A stretch of 64,000 nucleotides of DNA from Meghimatium bilineatum (lineage: Eukaryota > Mollusca > Gastropoda > Stylommatophora > Philomycidae): contig CM067311.1 in the NCBI GenBank assembly GCA_034231615.1, positions 13,653,400 through 13,717,399 on the forward strand, written 5' to 3'. The position numbers were made by a program, and so were the translations under genes. Below are positions 32,400 through 44,224 of this stretch, in pieces. The notes beneath the pieces are model-generated. The model was given only the letters and a program-made list of their open reading frames with translations, did no database searches and was not told where the DNA came from. Numbering within the stretch: position 1 is the first letter of the stretch; each line of letters begins with the position of its first letter.

Positions 32400-32700
32400 T
32401 CATCCATGCTGTGTAGTTTGCTGCAAGTTGTTTAATTCTTGGGTGTTAATACCAATTATCATTGCCTCGTTCTTGAATGTTCTTCGTAGTGTCCTGGGTC
32501 TGATCTAATCACATGGCATAAATACTGCCAATGTCTTCTTGTAATAATAGTTGATACATATTCTTATTTGAATATGTCTCTTAGTGATTCATTTGTGACT
32601 AAGTTTTTCCAATCTATGTTCAGGATTTTTTGTAGACATTTATTCTCAAAATTATTTTGTATTTTTTTCTATGTCCATATTTTGCACCAGTAGGTTACTA
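32400..32700 (-). mobile_element. LINE RT-thumb fragment
   Basis: The - strand reads QKILNIDWKNLVTNESLRDI then STIITRRHWQYLCHVIRSDP, matching the LINE block CLRKILRI.W.D.VTNEELR...I.RRRW.W.GHVLRM.P. Confidence 0.6.
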
Positions 32701-32871
32701 TAGTGATCATGCAGAAGTGAAAGTTTGATGTGTCTTTACCATGGAAGTCTTCTTATTTTTGTAGCTCAAGAAAAAAGAATGAACACGGGGGAAAGTCATT
32801 GGGGAAAGAATTTGGCACAGCTGGGATCTGTTGCTGAGAACAATGCTGGTAGCTAAATGGTTAATACCCGC

Positions 32872-33029
32872 TGAAGACAGATGTGTCGGGCCATTGTCGC
32901 AAATAAAACGGCGACACAGCGCATTTCCATTCTCTGGACTACATCCTGCTGGAAATCTAGTAGGACCATGGTCCTGATACAAGGGAGATCCAGCTGGAGT
33001 TTGAGAATGAACGCTGAAGAAGAAATGGT
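32872..33029 (+). repeat. SINE-A copy 5 (well preserved)
   Basis: Full family order: gaagacagatgtgtcgggcc, gcaaataaaacggcgacaca, gcgcatttccattctctgga, ctacatcctgctggaaatct, tagtaggaccatggtcctga, gagtttgagaatgaacgctg, aagaagaaa. Both hairpin stems can form, with one mismatch in the outer stem. Confidence 0.85.
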
Positions 33030-33194
33030 TAATATCCCTGACATTATTTAGCTTCATCATTTTATTTTACACTTAGTGTATGTGATGTAGCTGTTTTTGA
33101 GAATTCACCACATACTTCTTCCTTGTCCTAGATTTTAAGCATCATTATTGCGTTCTATACTTAGATAATTAAATGTACTGTGAATTTAATGGAC

Positions 33195-33365
33195 TGTGTT
33201 TAGGGTGGTAGAAGAAGATGTTGGAGGAAAGTATGGATTAATAATATTAAATACTTGACAGATTCTCCAAACTTAAACAAAGACCTGATAACAGAGAGGC
33301 ATGGTAAAATCTTTGTGTTGATGTTTCCAGAGTAGAGGACCTCTATGATCCTAGAAGGGTTATGG
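33195..33365 (+). mobile_element. Possible LINE tail
   Basis: Frame GRRRCWRKVWINNIKYLTDS then PNLNKDLITERHGK has the shape of LINE C-termini (GR.R..W.DNI...). Weak. Confidence 0.35.
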
Positions 33366-34051
33366 GTTTGATGGTGATATACTGTGTTTGTTAATCCACC
33401 AAGAACACTATTTTAGTCTTTTAACACAGATTACATTGGGGACTACTTCTGAATATCATTTATGTTATTATTCTTATGTTAATATTTGTGATAAAAACAT
33501 GAGTCTGTCACTCCTCATATCAGATGGTGAAGCTTTTATTATAAATTAAGATGGCATACTTTGGATTGAAAAAATTTTCTAGAGCTAATTCCCTGGTGAC
33601 TATTTGGCTCATGGCTATTGGATGTAATACCGTGAGCTGGAGAGTCTCGTACTCCGGACTTGACTGGCAGTTACTTATCTGTTCCCTGGGGTTGCGAATT
33701 TTCACTCTTCCTGATTGGATGTTAATAATAGTAATCTTTTCTTTCTTCCCCCAATTTTAAGTTTAGGTTTTATGATGAAGTATTGAGAAAGTAAAACAAT
33801 CAATATTCATACTATTCAATAACTGCACAGAATAACTTTGAACAGACAGACTTGGAGAGATCTGACCTCTGTCCTATGCGCTAACTTCAGTGCTTAAGGG
33901 AAATGAATGAATTGAGACTCTTGTAGTAAATATGGATGTACACTAATCAAATTCAGTTTGATCGAAGAAAACAAATAAGTTGCGATTATTTCATTTGAAC
34001 ATCTATATTCAATTCAGTAATGACCCTAACAGCTGTAAAACATACAGCAAG

Positions 34052-34200
34052 TGACTGGATGTGTTTCTGGCCATCAGCACAAATAAAATGGCAACACATC
34101 TGTATCTATACATTCTCTGGACAGCAGCCTGCTGATAATCTGGTAGAACCATTGTCCTGCTACAAGAGAGCCAACAGGAATTTGAAAGTAAACAAACACA
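34052..34200 (+). repeat. SINE-A copy 6
   Basis: ggatgtgtttctggccatca, gcacaaataaaatggcaaca, gtagaaccattgtcctgcta and acaggaatttgaaagtaaac. Diverged. Confidence 0.65.
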
Positions 34201-34683
34201 AAACTAGTTTCATATAGTAAAGTAATAGTCAAAGTAAAAATTGCATCTACATTGCTTGTGTTTGTAAAAAAATGTACAAATAAAATTAGTGGAGTGAAAT
34301 AATCATTGAAAATAATCACCTGGCGTCTTTGATGTATTTATCATTTATTGCACAAAGCCATCTATATTTCTTACATTCAGCAATATTGTCACTATTCCTT
34401 ATGTATCTATTGTTCCCAAGTGGAATTATTTATTTGTTCAATGCAAAGTATTGTGTTGCCTGTGTGCCAGCTGATGCTTTCTTTTTGATATTTTTATAAA
34501 ATATGTCACTTATTTTGAATTAAAAAATATTGTACAATGCATTTGATGCAAATTGACATGCCTCTTTGGCTTCTTTTTTGTAAAATTAAATGTCAGTTTT
34601 CATTGTGTGTCAAAAGATTTGGCCTTTCCTTTTATTAAAACTGAGAATATGTATATTTCCCCTTTAATGTTATTGTGTATACA

Positions 34684-34684
34684 T

Positions 34685-34757
<73 letters not shown>
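34684..34757. repeat. (AT)n microsatellite
   Basis: About 35 AT units. Open frames here (IYIYIY) are artefacts. Others of this type lie at 36393-36424, 51629-51697, 56228-56352, 56716-56758, 60438-60487 and 63766-63801. Confidence 0.95.
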
Positions 34758-34759
<2 letters not shown>

Positions 34760-34799
34760 CATGCTTTTCACCCAGAGACTCTGTCTTTCTATTTCTAGT

Positions 34800-36490
34800 C
34801 ATGTGGTTGATACAAAATCTAATCAAATAGGATACACGTATTTATAAATATCATTGTTTATTTCTGCTAAGTATATTTTCATATTGGCCTAACATTATGA
34901 GATTTTGAGTGACTATACCTAAATATGTCTCATGTTTTTCATTCAAACTTTTAGTGAAATAATTTTGTTCAACATTTTCCATCTCTATTGTACTCATGAG
35001 ATGACAATGATTTGAGAACAATCACAGGCTATTGTGTACTACCTTAACTAGCGACAACTTATTTGTAATTTTTCCCTATTTGCTGGTTTTGTCTCTGGTA
35101 AACTAAGAGTTAAAGTATATTTAAGTTCTGTTCTATCCTTTATTTGTCAATTTTTATGTTTAGCTACCTTTGGTTGAAACATTTATTCAGTGCTTTTATG
35201 TTAGAAAAATTACATTATGTAATTAATGTCTTATAACCAAGATGATGGAGAGTATTTGACAAAGATGAGGGCCACAGTAATGGAAGTTAATAGTTCTTTA
35301 TAAAAGTAAATTCAAGTAGGAAGCAAGAGGATAAATTACAAATTCTTGAGACTAACAGGAGTTGATCAAGTCCATTCTAACACCACCGAATAGCCTGGCA
35401 ATATGAGTAAACAGGTTTTTCCGTACTTGACTAACCACATCTCCAAAAAAAGATGTGATTTTGTCAAGACATTCAAACTGTGTACTCAAGTGACTGAGAA
35501 TGCACCAGTCGAGACAAGGACTATTACAACAAAAACGAACATCCCGTACAAGTATCTTCAGTAACACAAACATATAACATACGTATTCATACTATAAATA
35601 GTTGATAGTTCTTCTTCTGATAATGACTGCGAATAAATCGTGTGATTTCCTCAGGGGAAGGCAAAGTATGTTGTACTGCTAGTTCCACAGTAGAACTGTG
35701 TTATTTGCACCTCGATTGGCTCACCCTGTGGCCCGGACATCCAAGGCCCAGTATATCTGTTTTCATCAAAACTTGATAGTGATATAAGGATAAGTAATTA
35801 TATGTTATCATAAATGAAATCTGATGAATAAATAAGAAATATAAATTGTGATAACTAGAAATACTTAGATATTATTTATATTTGTTACAATTTATGTTAT
35901 TATTTCTTATTAGATTTTATTCATGTTTACATATAATTACTTATTATATTATTACAATATTATATTATTTTATATTTTCATATTTAGCTTTTCTGTAACA
36001 TTGTTAGCATTTGTAAAAAGTTAGTATTAGTTTCTAGCTGATGTTATTTGTTTTATTGATAAAGTTATAGTTTTGATACCATTATTGTTTTCATTGATAA
36101 GTAATTGTTTTAACCTATTATTATTTTAGTTTTATTTTGATAAAGTAATAGTTTTTAACCTACTAGTATTGTTTGTTTTAATTGATAAAAGTAATAGTTT
36201 TTAACCTATTATTATTTCTTCTGCTTTCGTAGATAAAGCAGTAGTTTTTAAACCTATTATTTGCTTCTATTTTTTATTGATAAGCACATAACTTTAAAAA
36301 AAAATCATCTTCTTCATGTTCTTCACTTCTGCATGGGTGTGTGCAAAACTAGAATTTGTACTGAGAAACATTTGTTAACATTTTGTTAAGTATATATATA
36401 TATATATATACTTATATATATACTTGTAAGATTTATAAATGAATTTAAAAACAGGGGAAGCATTTACAATGAACTGCAGAACTTAACTGA
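34800..36490. other. AT-rich spacer
   Basis: No gene seen. 35336-35370 (aaattcttgagactaacagg) matches the hairpin-forming segment at 49029-49084. The tract 36020-36290 contains degenerate repeats of about 60 bp (gataaagtaatagttttta, acctattatt). Confidence 0.45.
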
Positions 36491-36495
36491 TAATG

Positions 36496-36650
36496 TTGGG
36501 TATTTCTGGACATTGGCACAAGGAAAACTGCAATAATACGATGCATTTTTATTCTCTCGACTACACCCCGCAGAACATTTAGCAGGTGCATTGTCCTACT
36601 AGAAGAGAGAACCAGCAGAAGTTTGAGAATGAACACTGAAAGAAAGAAAG
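36496..36650 (+). repeat. SINE-A copy 7
   Basis: ggacattggcacaaggaaaa, gcatttttattctctcgact and gaagtttgagaatgaacact then gaaagaaagaaag. Decayed. Confidence 0.6.
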
Positions 36651-36999
36651 AATACTTTATATGTATTCCTGTTCTACTGTAATATGTTCAGAAGTCACTA
36701 TAAAATTTAGAATTTATCAGCTTACCAGCAGTGGTAGGTTATAAGTTGTGGTTTTTCTCAGAGGCAAATCTTAAAGACCCATAGCATCAAAGGTCATGCA
36801 AAGAACAAATTGTTAGCTTCAAACAGAACACAATAGACAGCACATGTGGGCTCAGCCCAGAAATTGCAGAATGCATAATTTTGTCATGTCCATTCTACAC
36901 ATAAGATGGGTAAAAATATGACTGACCAAGATAGTGCCCTACAAATCTGAGGTGAGGAGCTTCACCACAACCAGAAGCAAATCATACCATCCATCAATT

Positions 37000-38225
37000 G
37001 AAGCTATTATTCCTGTGGCCTAATTATTAGCATAAAATATGACAAGATTGTTTCACTATTTTCAGTATCATGTTTTCTTCCATTTAAATATTTATTTCGA
37101 GTGAATCTGGTGGGACTGAACTTTTGTATGTTTAATTAAAAAAAACAAACCACTTTTAATTAATGTGGAAATAATATGTTGAAATATCTGATTGAATACT
37201 CCTATTTGTAGAGCTTGATCTGTGACAGCTTTCAGATATGGCTGCTTCTGAGCTTGTTTCATATCTGAACAGTAATTATTAATGTTTGTGTACATGTTTT
37301 TTTTTTTACGAAACAAATTTTTACAATGTGGTCACTAATGTATCTTTTTTTCTTATCAATTTATTGAAAAACAAATTTCAGCTATAATTTTAAAAAGTTG
37401 GCAAATTATGCTATTGTAACCTCTTTAGTTCACAATATTTGTTTGAAATAGTAAATGTCATGCTGAAATCAGATGTGTCGGGTCTATATGTGTATCCTGT
37501 ACAGAATTTTGAACATTGCTATTCAACTATTGTTTATTTTTGAAACACTAATAATACATCCAATAATATCGCCGGTGTTTGAACAAGCTAATTCGAGAAG
37601 TTTGGTTTACAATAGGGGTTCAATATCAATTTTGCTACTGTACCATCTAGGTCTAAATGGTACATCTTAAATCATAGTGCAACATATTCAAGCTCACTGG
37701 TTCAAATCACTAGAGAAATTCAGTTGATTAATTGAAAGAAGAATGCAAAAGAAAAGTTGATACAGTGAAGTGCTTGACTTCTCCTGGTAGATATACTGAT
37801 GTATTCACTCCATGAGCATTCTTGAAAGAGGATACAAGTAATGAGGCTTCTGATCAAAGACTATAAATTATGAATTGTGTGTGAGGTGAAAAGGAGGAAG
37901 GAATTGTGGAGAGTATAAAATAAATTAGGAAGGTTTAATGTGTATATGCCGCCTCGATATAACCACTATGGACACCAGTCCTAGGTTGAAAGTGGCGGGC
38001 CTCGACCATATGAGGCATAAACCCCTACTAAACAAAATGTGTATATGTTGCAAGAAACTGAACAGTTAGTGGTGTGTCAGGAATGCTGCGTTGTTGGTTT
38101 AGCTAATCACTAAACCTCCGAAACTGTACGTACATTTAGTTTATGTGACTTATATTTAGTTATTGTCCATGGTATTTTTTTCTTACAAAGAGACCTTAGA
38201 TATGATGATGATGATCATGTAATTC
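37000..38225. other. No recognised feature
   Basis: AT-rich spacer. A 13-bp SINE-A head word (cagatgtgtcggg) at about 37468 is isolated. Confidence 0.4.
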
Positions 38226-38455
38226 CTTTAGCTCTGAGCAGGTAGCTCTTTACTGTGCATTGCCTTTCTGACAAAAGCGCAGGGCATCCTCGGTGAGTAA
38301 CCGAAGTGACACATGAACTATAATAGGATTAAGTATCTCCAAGGCATCGTTGTGTTAGAGGGTGTTTATGGATGCATATTCAATCCCCGAAGGCAGACAT
38401 TCCGTGCGGCGATATCCTAGGATCATCACTTCCTGCCAGGAACGGTTTCTGTACA
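38226..38455 (+). repeat. Dispersed repeat D, copy 4
   Basis: Matches D: tttagctctgagcaggtag, gcattgcctttctgaca, gtgtttatggatgcatattc, ccccgaaggcagacattccg and cttcctgccaggaac. Confidence 0.65.
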
Positions 38456-38562
38456 GTGTGATCTATCTATCTATGAAGATAACTACTATTGCTGCTTCAT
38501 TTGCTTTGCTTTTGTATACTGCTTATTTATATATTTATTTATTTGTAACTTAATTTGTGTAT

Positions 38563-38815
38563 ATTGTTGTCTTCAAAGATAACGACTAAGTATAGCGTTG
38601 TCTTCAAAGTTAACAATTAAGTATATTGTTGTCTTCAAAGATAACGACTAAGTATAGCGTTGTCTTCAAAGTTAGCGTTTAAGTATATTGTTGTCTTCAA
38701 AGATAACGACTAAGTATAGCGTTGTCTTCAAAGTTAGCGTTTAAGTATATTGTTGTCTTCAAAATAACGACTAAGTATATTGTTGTCTTCAAAGGTAACG
38801 ACCAAGTGTATGTTA
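38563..38815 (+). repeat. About 31-bp minisatellite, about 8 copies
   Basis: Units alternate between gttgtcttcaaagataacga with ctaagtata and gttgtcttcaaagttagcgt with ttaagtata, so the real period is about 60 bp. Confidence 0.9.
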
Positions 38816-39439
38816 AATAATAATAGTTGAAGTATATCCTGTTATAAGACATTGTTCTTCAATTATTGTTGAGGTTTTAGTCACCAGTCATGCTTCCAGT
38901 TGTATTGTCAATGCAGTGTGAATAGCTGGCCTCCCCTTTCCTTGAACTGTAAGCTAGTTCAAGCAAGTGGGATTACGATACTTATTTACTAATGGTTTCT
39001 TTTTTGCCAGAAAAGTTGATCAAGAATAGTTTATATTGATAAAGTTTAGTGATATTTGTTCATTGCTTAAAAATACAATAAAGATTAGCAATCTGTGGGG
39101 GAAAACAATAAGAATTTGGCACAGGAATTCTGGGTGTTATAATTCTAGCACTTTCTAGGTGTTAGAATCAGTATTTAATCTATGTATTAGACAGTCTCAT
39201 ATATATATTTGTATAAGATGCAGCTTCAAATATCAATATTTAACATCTGTGCGTTAAGTGAACATTAACTTTAATAACATTAGATGGAAGATGTATTAAA
39301 GAAGTAAAATGTAGAATTTCCCAGGCAAAGGCAACATTTCCCAAGATGATACCATTCTGTGTAATATATGTTTGTCAGTTGAAGTGAGAGATAGAACCAA
39401 TTCCAATGTATGGAAAAGTGGATCTTGGGCAATTAGCAG

Positions 39440-39800
39440 AATAGTGAAAAATTATATAGAGGCAGCAAAGACATGGTTTTATAGAAGAATGTTAAGAACA
39501 CCACAGACAGATTAATTCGTAATGAAGGCATCTTGAAAGAAGTTAATTAAAGTAGACATGTTAAACTTCAAACGAGAAGAAGACAAGAGTAAAGATATAA
39601 CACAACTTGATTGTTCAAAATGTGCAGGCGAGTTGAAATTTAAAATGGGTAGAGGAAGACCAAGAAAGAAGATGCTTGACAACCTGGTATCGTAGCAAGT
39701 GAAAACATTGGTATCGGAAATTATTGGTAGTACACAAAACAAAAGGCAGTGGAAAGACATGATAATCAATGCCATGGATCATAAGAGGATTTAAGTTGTA
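39440..39800 (+). mobile_element. LINE 3' fragment
   Basis: Frames show IEAAKTWFYRRMLRTP, KFKMGRGRPRKKMLDNLVS and STQNKRQWKDMIINAMDHKR, the usual end of an endonuclease-RT polyprotein. Several stops. Confidence 0.65.
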
Positions 39801-40254
39801 ATATATTAAAAACTGTAATGTTTAATCTTGAAAAGATGTTTATATTTGAAAGTTAGTTAATATAAAGTTTATCCTAATATAATAGGCGTGTTTAAAAAAA
39901 CCCCAAAAGAATTGGATTTATTACAAGATTAGGAAAAATACATCAGCAGTTGTGTTATAAGTAACAAATTATTAGGGAGCATGTATGCACCTAGAGTCAT
40001 CTTTGGACCTTAAGTCACACAAGTGCTACTAATAAAAATAATAAAGCCTAACCAGCAGAAAGCGTATTAACTTTTAATTAATGTTAATTAACCCAAACAA
40101 TATTAACCTATCCAAGGAAATTCATTTTCAAAATCTGTATCTCGAGATAAAAAAAGAATTCAGAGATTTGTGGAGGTCAAATGTGTGCCCAAGTTAAAAA
40201 GAAACTCATTTTTGCTGACAACAACAAAAGTGCAATGTTAACATCTTTGTATTT

Positions 40255-40412
40255 GAGTCTTCTTCAGCGTTCATTCTCAAACTCCCGCTGGATCTCTCTT
40301 GTAGTAGGACAATGGTCCTACTATATTTTCAGCAGGATGTAGTCCACTTAATGGAAATGCGTTGTCACCATTTTATTTGTTCCAATGGCTAGACACATCC
40401 GTTCATTGGTGG
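40255..40412 (-). repeat. SINE-A copy 8
   Basis: Reverse-complement full-length copy. The inner stem is a perfect 9-bp match here (TAGTAGGAC with GTCCTACTA), where other copies have G.T wobbles. Confidence 0.8.
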
Positions 40413-40505
40413 TTGTATGTGAGTATTGGATGGAGATTGAAGTTGAGGTTCCCTCAAAACTCCAAAACAAAAGTGTATCAGAAAGTTTTGAAAGTCACTT
40501 TACAA

Positions 40506-40734
40506 TTAACCCCTTAGCTTTGGAGGTATTCTTAAGGATATGATGAAAAGTTAATGCCATTTTGCAGAGATCTTCTTAGTTTCCCAGTAGTTTCCTAGGG
40601 GGAAAAATTCCATCAGGAATCTTATATTAAAGCATCCAGACAAATTTTTTCCATGGGAAACTAAGAAGAAGATCTCAGCAAAATTGCGGTAACTTGGTCA
40701 TAACTTAAGGATACCCCCACAGCTAAAGGGTTAA
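40506..40734. mobile_element. TTAA-flanked palindromic MITE (piggyBac-type)
   Basis: TTAA at 40506-40509 and 40731-40734. The ends pair over roughly 90 bp: TTAACCCCTTAGCTTTGG against TTAACCCTTTAGCTGTGG, then aaggata..., and agatcttcttagtttccc on both arms. 221 bp between the TTAA sites; no coding capacity. Confidence 0.75.
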
Positions 40735-41449
40735 CATTCGTGTGATATAGTACTTATGTCAACAAATTGTGCAGATTTGAATCACAGAAGTTGTTTTTAC
40801 ATAGTTATTTATTACAGTGGGAAAAATAAAGAAGACAGCGGAGAGCAGACTAACAACATTTGTCAATTTAACGAGTATTTGGGAAAGTGAGTTCTTATTT
40901 ATTCTGGTTCATTCAGGAAAACTTTTGTTCGTTATTTTGGAAAAAATTATCTTATCTCAGATAATCATAAGTGTCATCTAGTAATAGATTTTCCATATTG
41001 ATACGAATTTTGGGCACAAAAAAACCTTTTAAATTTTTTTTTTTTTACTTTTGAGGTCATTTAGTGCTGAATTTTAGTAATTAGTACTAATGCTGATGTT
41101 TTTATCTCACACACACATGTATTTATGACCCTTTCTCTCCCCCCCCCCCATATAAAAGATGTTTTTGTGTTTTATTATTACTAATACAGACTTTTTATAA
41201 GAATACGCATATAAACAATAAAAAGAATGAATTTATGATGAAAAATAATATAGATAATAGGCATAATTTTAATAGACACCCTAGAATATGAGATTAAAAT
41301 AGATGAACAACTGAAGTATTTGTGTCTGAATTATGAAAAGAGTATGTGGCTTAAACAAAAGGGTGAAATATAAAGACAAATTATGTCTCTGTGTAAAGAA
41401 CTGATTGTGGGCACATGCGTTGATTGACGTGTTTGAACCACAATGTCCT

Positions 41450-41604
41450 GTCGAAGACGGATGTGTCGGGCCATTGGCGCAAATAAAAAGGTGACACAGC
41501 GCATTTCCATTTTTTGGACTACATCCTGCTGGAAATCTAGTAGGACAATGGTCCTGCTGCAAGGGAGATCCAGCAGGAGTTTGAGAATGAACTCAGAAGA
41601 ACTA
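41450..41604 (+). repeat. SINE-A copy 9 (reference for the nested hairpin)
   Basis: Outer stem TCCTGCTGGA 41524-41533 with TCCAGCAGGA 41569-41578 (perfect). Inner stem TAGTAGGAC 41538-41546 with GTCCTGCTG 41551-41559 (two G.T pairs). Head gaagacggatgtgtcgggcc and tail gagtttgagaatgaactcag. Confidence 0.85.
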
Positions 41605-42506
41605 CAATGTAAACACATTGCCACATTGAATGCAAAAGGTTGACCACTTCTGAAATATACTATGTACATTCTGTTGTAGACTTTCTCATATTTTACCCTT
41701 ACTTTTGAAGAATTCCTCATATTTTACCCTTACTTTTCCTAGTTACCATGATTTGATTAAATCCTTTTCTCCACTTTATATAGTAAAACGATAATTCTGT
41801 GTGACCAAGTACCCTTGCATATTCACATCATTCAGCAGCTCAAATATTAGCAAAAAAATTATTTGAATTCACCAGACATTGCACCCTTCCTGTAAACTAA
41901 AGGATAGAGTATATATCCTCAAACAAACTACATAGAAATCTTCTTGGCTATACTGAGTAAAATTAGCACAAATATTCTGTAAAACATCTCCATGGCTTTC
42001 ATGGATCTTATTTATTGTCCATGATTCACTTTCAATTGACTTTCAGTAGACAATTGACTTTCAATAACATGTAAAAGCTTTTTTCGTATATCATTGATAA
42101 GGACTTGATCATAGATAAGGACTTGATGAATTGTATCCGCTTCATTTTATGGGATGCCATTTTTTGCCTAGTGTATTCTACTATAGTTTATTCTGCTATG
42201 AATTGTTGCTTTTATGACAATTGTGCATCAAAATAACTTGCCGCAGGATGACTATAGGAATTCAGTGTTTATTTGCCATGTCTATTTATTGTACTTTATT
42301 TATGTAAGTCATAAACTAACAATTCTGCTTAGGACAAAGATCAAAATTGTTTCTCGAGAGCTTAAACTTGATGTTTTAAAAACTATTCCAGTTTCTATCA
42401 TCTGAGGAATATGTTAATTCCCTGGTCAAAATTGTACCTGTCAACTTGTGTATTTTCTGTGGACTGTACTGTAGGATTCATTGAATAGACGGTGTTGACC
42501 TTTTTA

Positions 42507-42673
42507 CAGTTAAATCCCATTATAACAGTTTGGTCCGGATTGATGAAATATTTATGTAATAACAGAAATTCTCTGTATATAGTACAATCAATAAATATAA
42601 TTGGGGATTTTGAAAAGTGTTTTTAAAAAGGAAAGTTTGTTATAAAAGAATGCGCTATAGAGGGATTCCACTG
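42507..42673. mobile_element. pogo/Tigger-like MITE
   Basis: Flanked by TA at 42505-42506 and 42674-42675. The left end CAGTTAAATCCCATTATAAC matches the right end in reverse complement CAGTGGAATCCCTCTATAGC. 167 bp, no coding capacity; typical of pogo-type Tc1/mariner relatives. Confidence 0.75.
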
Positions 42674-43297
42674 TATTTATCTTCAGTACAGTACTCTATA
42701 TACCAAATTCGGGGTAAAGATACATTATTTATGGGGAATGAAATACAGAATGATCTTTTTGGAAGTTGACAGATCTGCAAAAGATTCCATTGATTTCACA
42801 ACCATGTGATTGAGATGAAGAAAGTTTATTTCTTGTCAAATCTACATACTGCTCAACAAAATCATGTTTCACATTTTCTGTTATAACTTCCTAGGATTTG
42901 AACTTGTTTAAATGTGGATTTAATAGACCGGCTGTATTTTATCCCCAACATATTGTGTTGTCAATACTGTGTTCTTTAAGCGTAAGCAATTTTCATAACA
43001 TGATTTTGGATTATATGAGAGTAGCATGGCGAGCATGGGCAATTTGCATTTCTGTTTGGCTTTAGTAAAACATGCGTGAGAAATATTTTAACCATATGTT
43101 TTTGTAATGAAATAAAATCACAATGAATGATTTTATCTGCGACTTTGTTTTGTGTAAGATCTTTTTTATTATAACTTTTAAAATAACTGTAAATAAAACA
43201 TCTGTAAAGTTATATCTACTGCACATATCAACACAAGATGCATCTGAAGAGGACACAAATGATTCAGTCACCTGTTTACAAAACTCAAGATGGTACA

Positions 43298-43530
43298 GTA
43301 CAAGTAGATGCCACCATATGTTTAATTATTTCCCATGTCTATGTTTGTAATTCTCATGTTCATCATTTAAAAAATGAAATATTTATTTATTTAGGGTTGG
43401 GGTTTTTGCTAATTAAAACACAACTATCCTAACCCAAACCCTAAAATAACAAAATATTTAAATTATTAAATGAACATGAAATTTACATAGAGAAGAGAAA
43501 TAACTGGACTGTGGTAGTGTCTACTTGTAC
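43298..43530. mobile_element. Palindromic MITE with telomere-like centre, copy 3
   Basis: Ends gtacaagtagatgccacc and ctacttgtac pair, as do the inner arms (attatttcccatgtctatgt with tacatagagaagagaaataa). The centre holds tttagggttgggg opposite cctaacccaaaccctaaa. Confidence 0.75.
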
Positions 43531-43539
43531 ATACCCTCA

Positions 43540-43750
43540 AGATTGGCAGCACAGCCGTGTAGACTTGTACTAATGCTGAGCATATACTTCATGAATGTAT
43601 TGTGGATATAAAATGCTGAAGCTAATGCACTTGCCCAGAGAAACAAAACTAGAAGCCAAACTCTACAGACCTCCGTATGTGTTACAAAGCACAGTCAAGA
43701 TTATTGAAGAGACAAAATTACAGATATAGATTGGCATATACCAAGCAAAT
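43540..43750 (+). mobile_element. LINE C-terminal fragment, copy 2
   Basis: Aligns with 7325-7545: gattggcagcacagccgtgt, gagcatatacttcatgaatg, and tacagatatagattgg at the end. More decayed than the copy in R-Ras intron 2. Confidence 0.65.
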
Positions 43751-43817
43751 GAAGGAAAACAAGAATATCTACTGCCTGAGGTGAAAAATTAATATTCTGT
43801 TTTAAAAACTTACATCA

Positions 43818-44091
43818 CCCGTGTGTTGCCGGGTCTGAAAGGGGAGCAAAGAATAGCAGCACTGTTTACCTTCCACACATGTAAAAGACGACTAAGGAGG
43901 TTATGGGATGGAGTTGGCTGTCCCATCCCATATAGGGTCAGTGATCCAAAGCCATGCTAAAGTTGGATGTGTCAGGCCGAAAGGCGCATATATCGCAGCA
44001 ATGCTGTAAACAATGACAACACATTTTGTTCTCCGGACTACATGCTGCTAATCTGCAGGAGTTTGAGAACGAATGCAGAAGAAGAAGAAAA
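43818..44091 (+). repeat. SINE-B copy 2 (most complete)
   Basis: About 270 bp: cccgtgtgttgccgggtctg, aaaggggagcaaagaatagc, the module catgtaaaagacgactaagg, a hairpin tatgggatgg...ccatcccata, then gttggatgtgtcaggccgaa, the 3' stem region (catgctgctaatctgcagga) and a gcagaagaagaagaaa tail. The gtaagaggcgactaa-type module is known from invertebrate SINEs. Confidence 0.75.
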
Positions 44092-44224
44092 CTTACATGT
44101 TGTACCAGATATAAATTATTCAAGAGTTTGTAGAGAGGAATTTATGGTAAACTTTAAGCATCAGAGGTAAAACAGGATCCCATGGCAGTAATCTGCAACC
44201 GGGAATGAAGATAACTCTTCATGT

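Noticed and set aside
32170-32864. TTAA-bounded element with TTAACCCTTTAGCT-like ends
   Set aside because: The two ends are only weakly alike and the interior is mostly a LINE fragment, so the pairing may be chance.
34553-34798. Open frames with IYIYIYIY stretches here and at 51448-51876, 56162-56383, 60253-60560
   Set aside because: They are translations of (AT)n microsatellites, not proteins.
35352-35573. 73-codon - strand frame rich in Cys (FCCNSPCLDWC)
   Set aside because: No recognised motif; adjacent to a repeat-associated hairpin word, so unlikely to be a gene.
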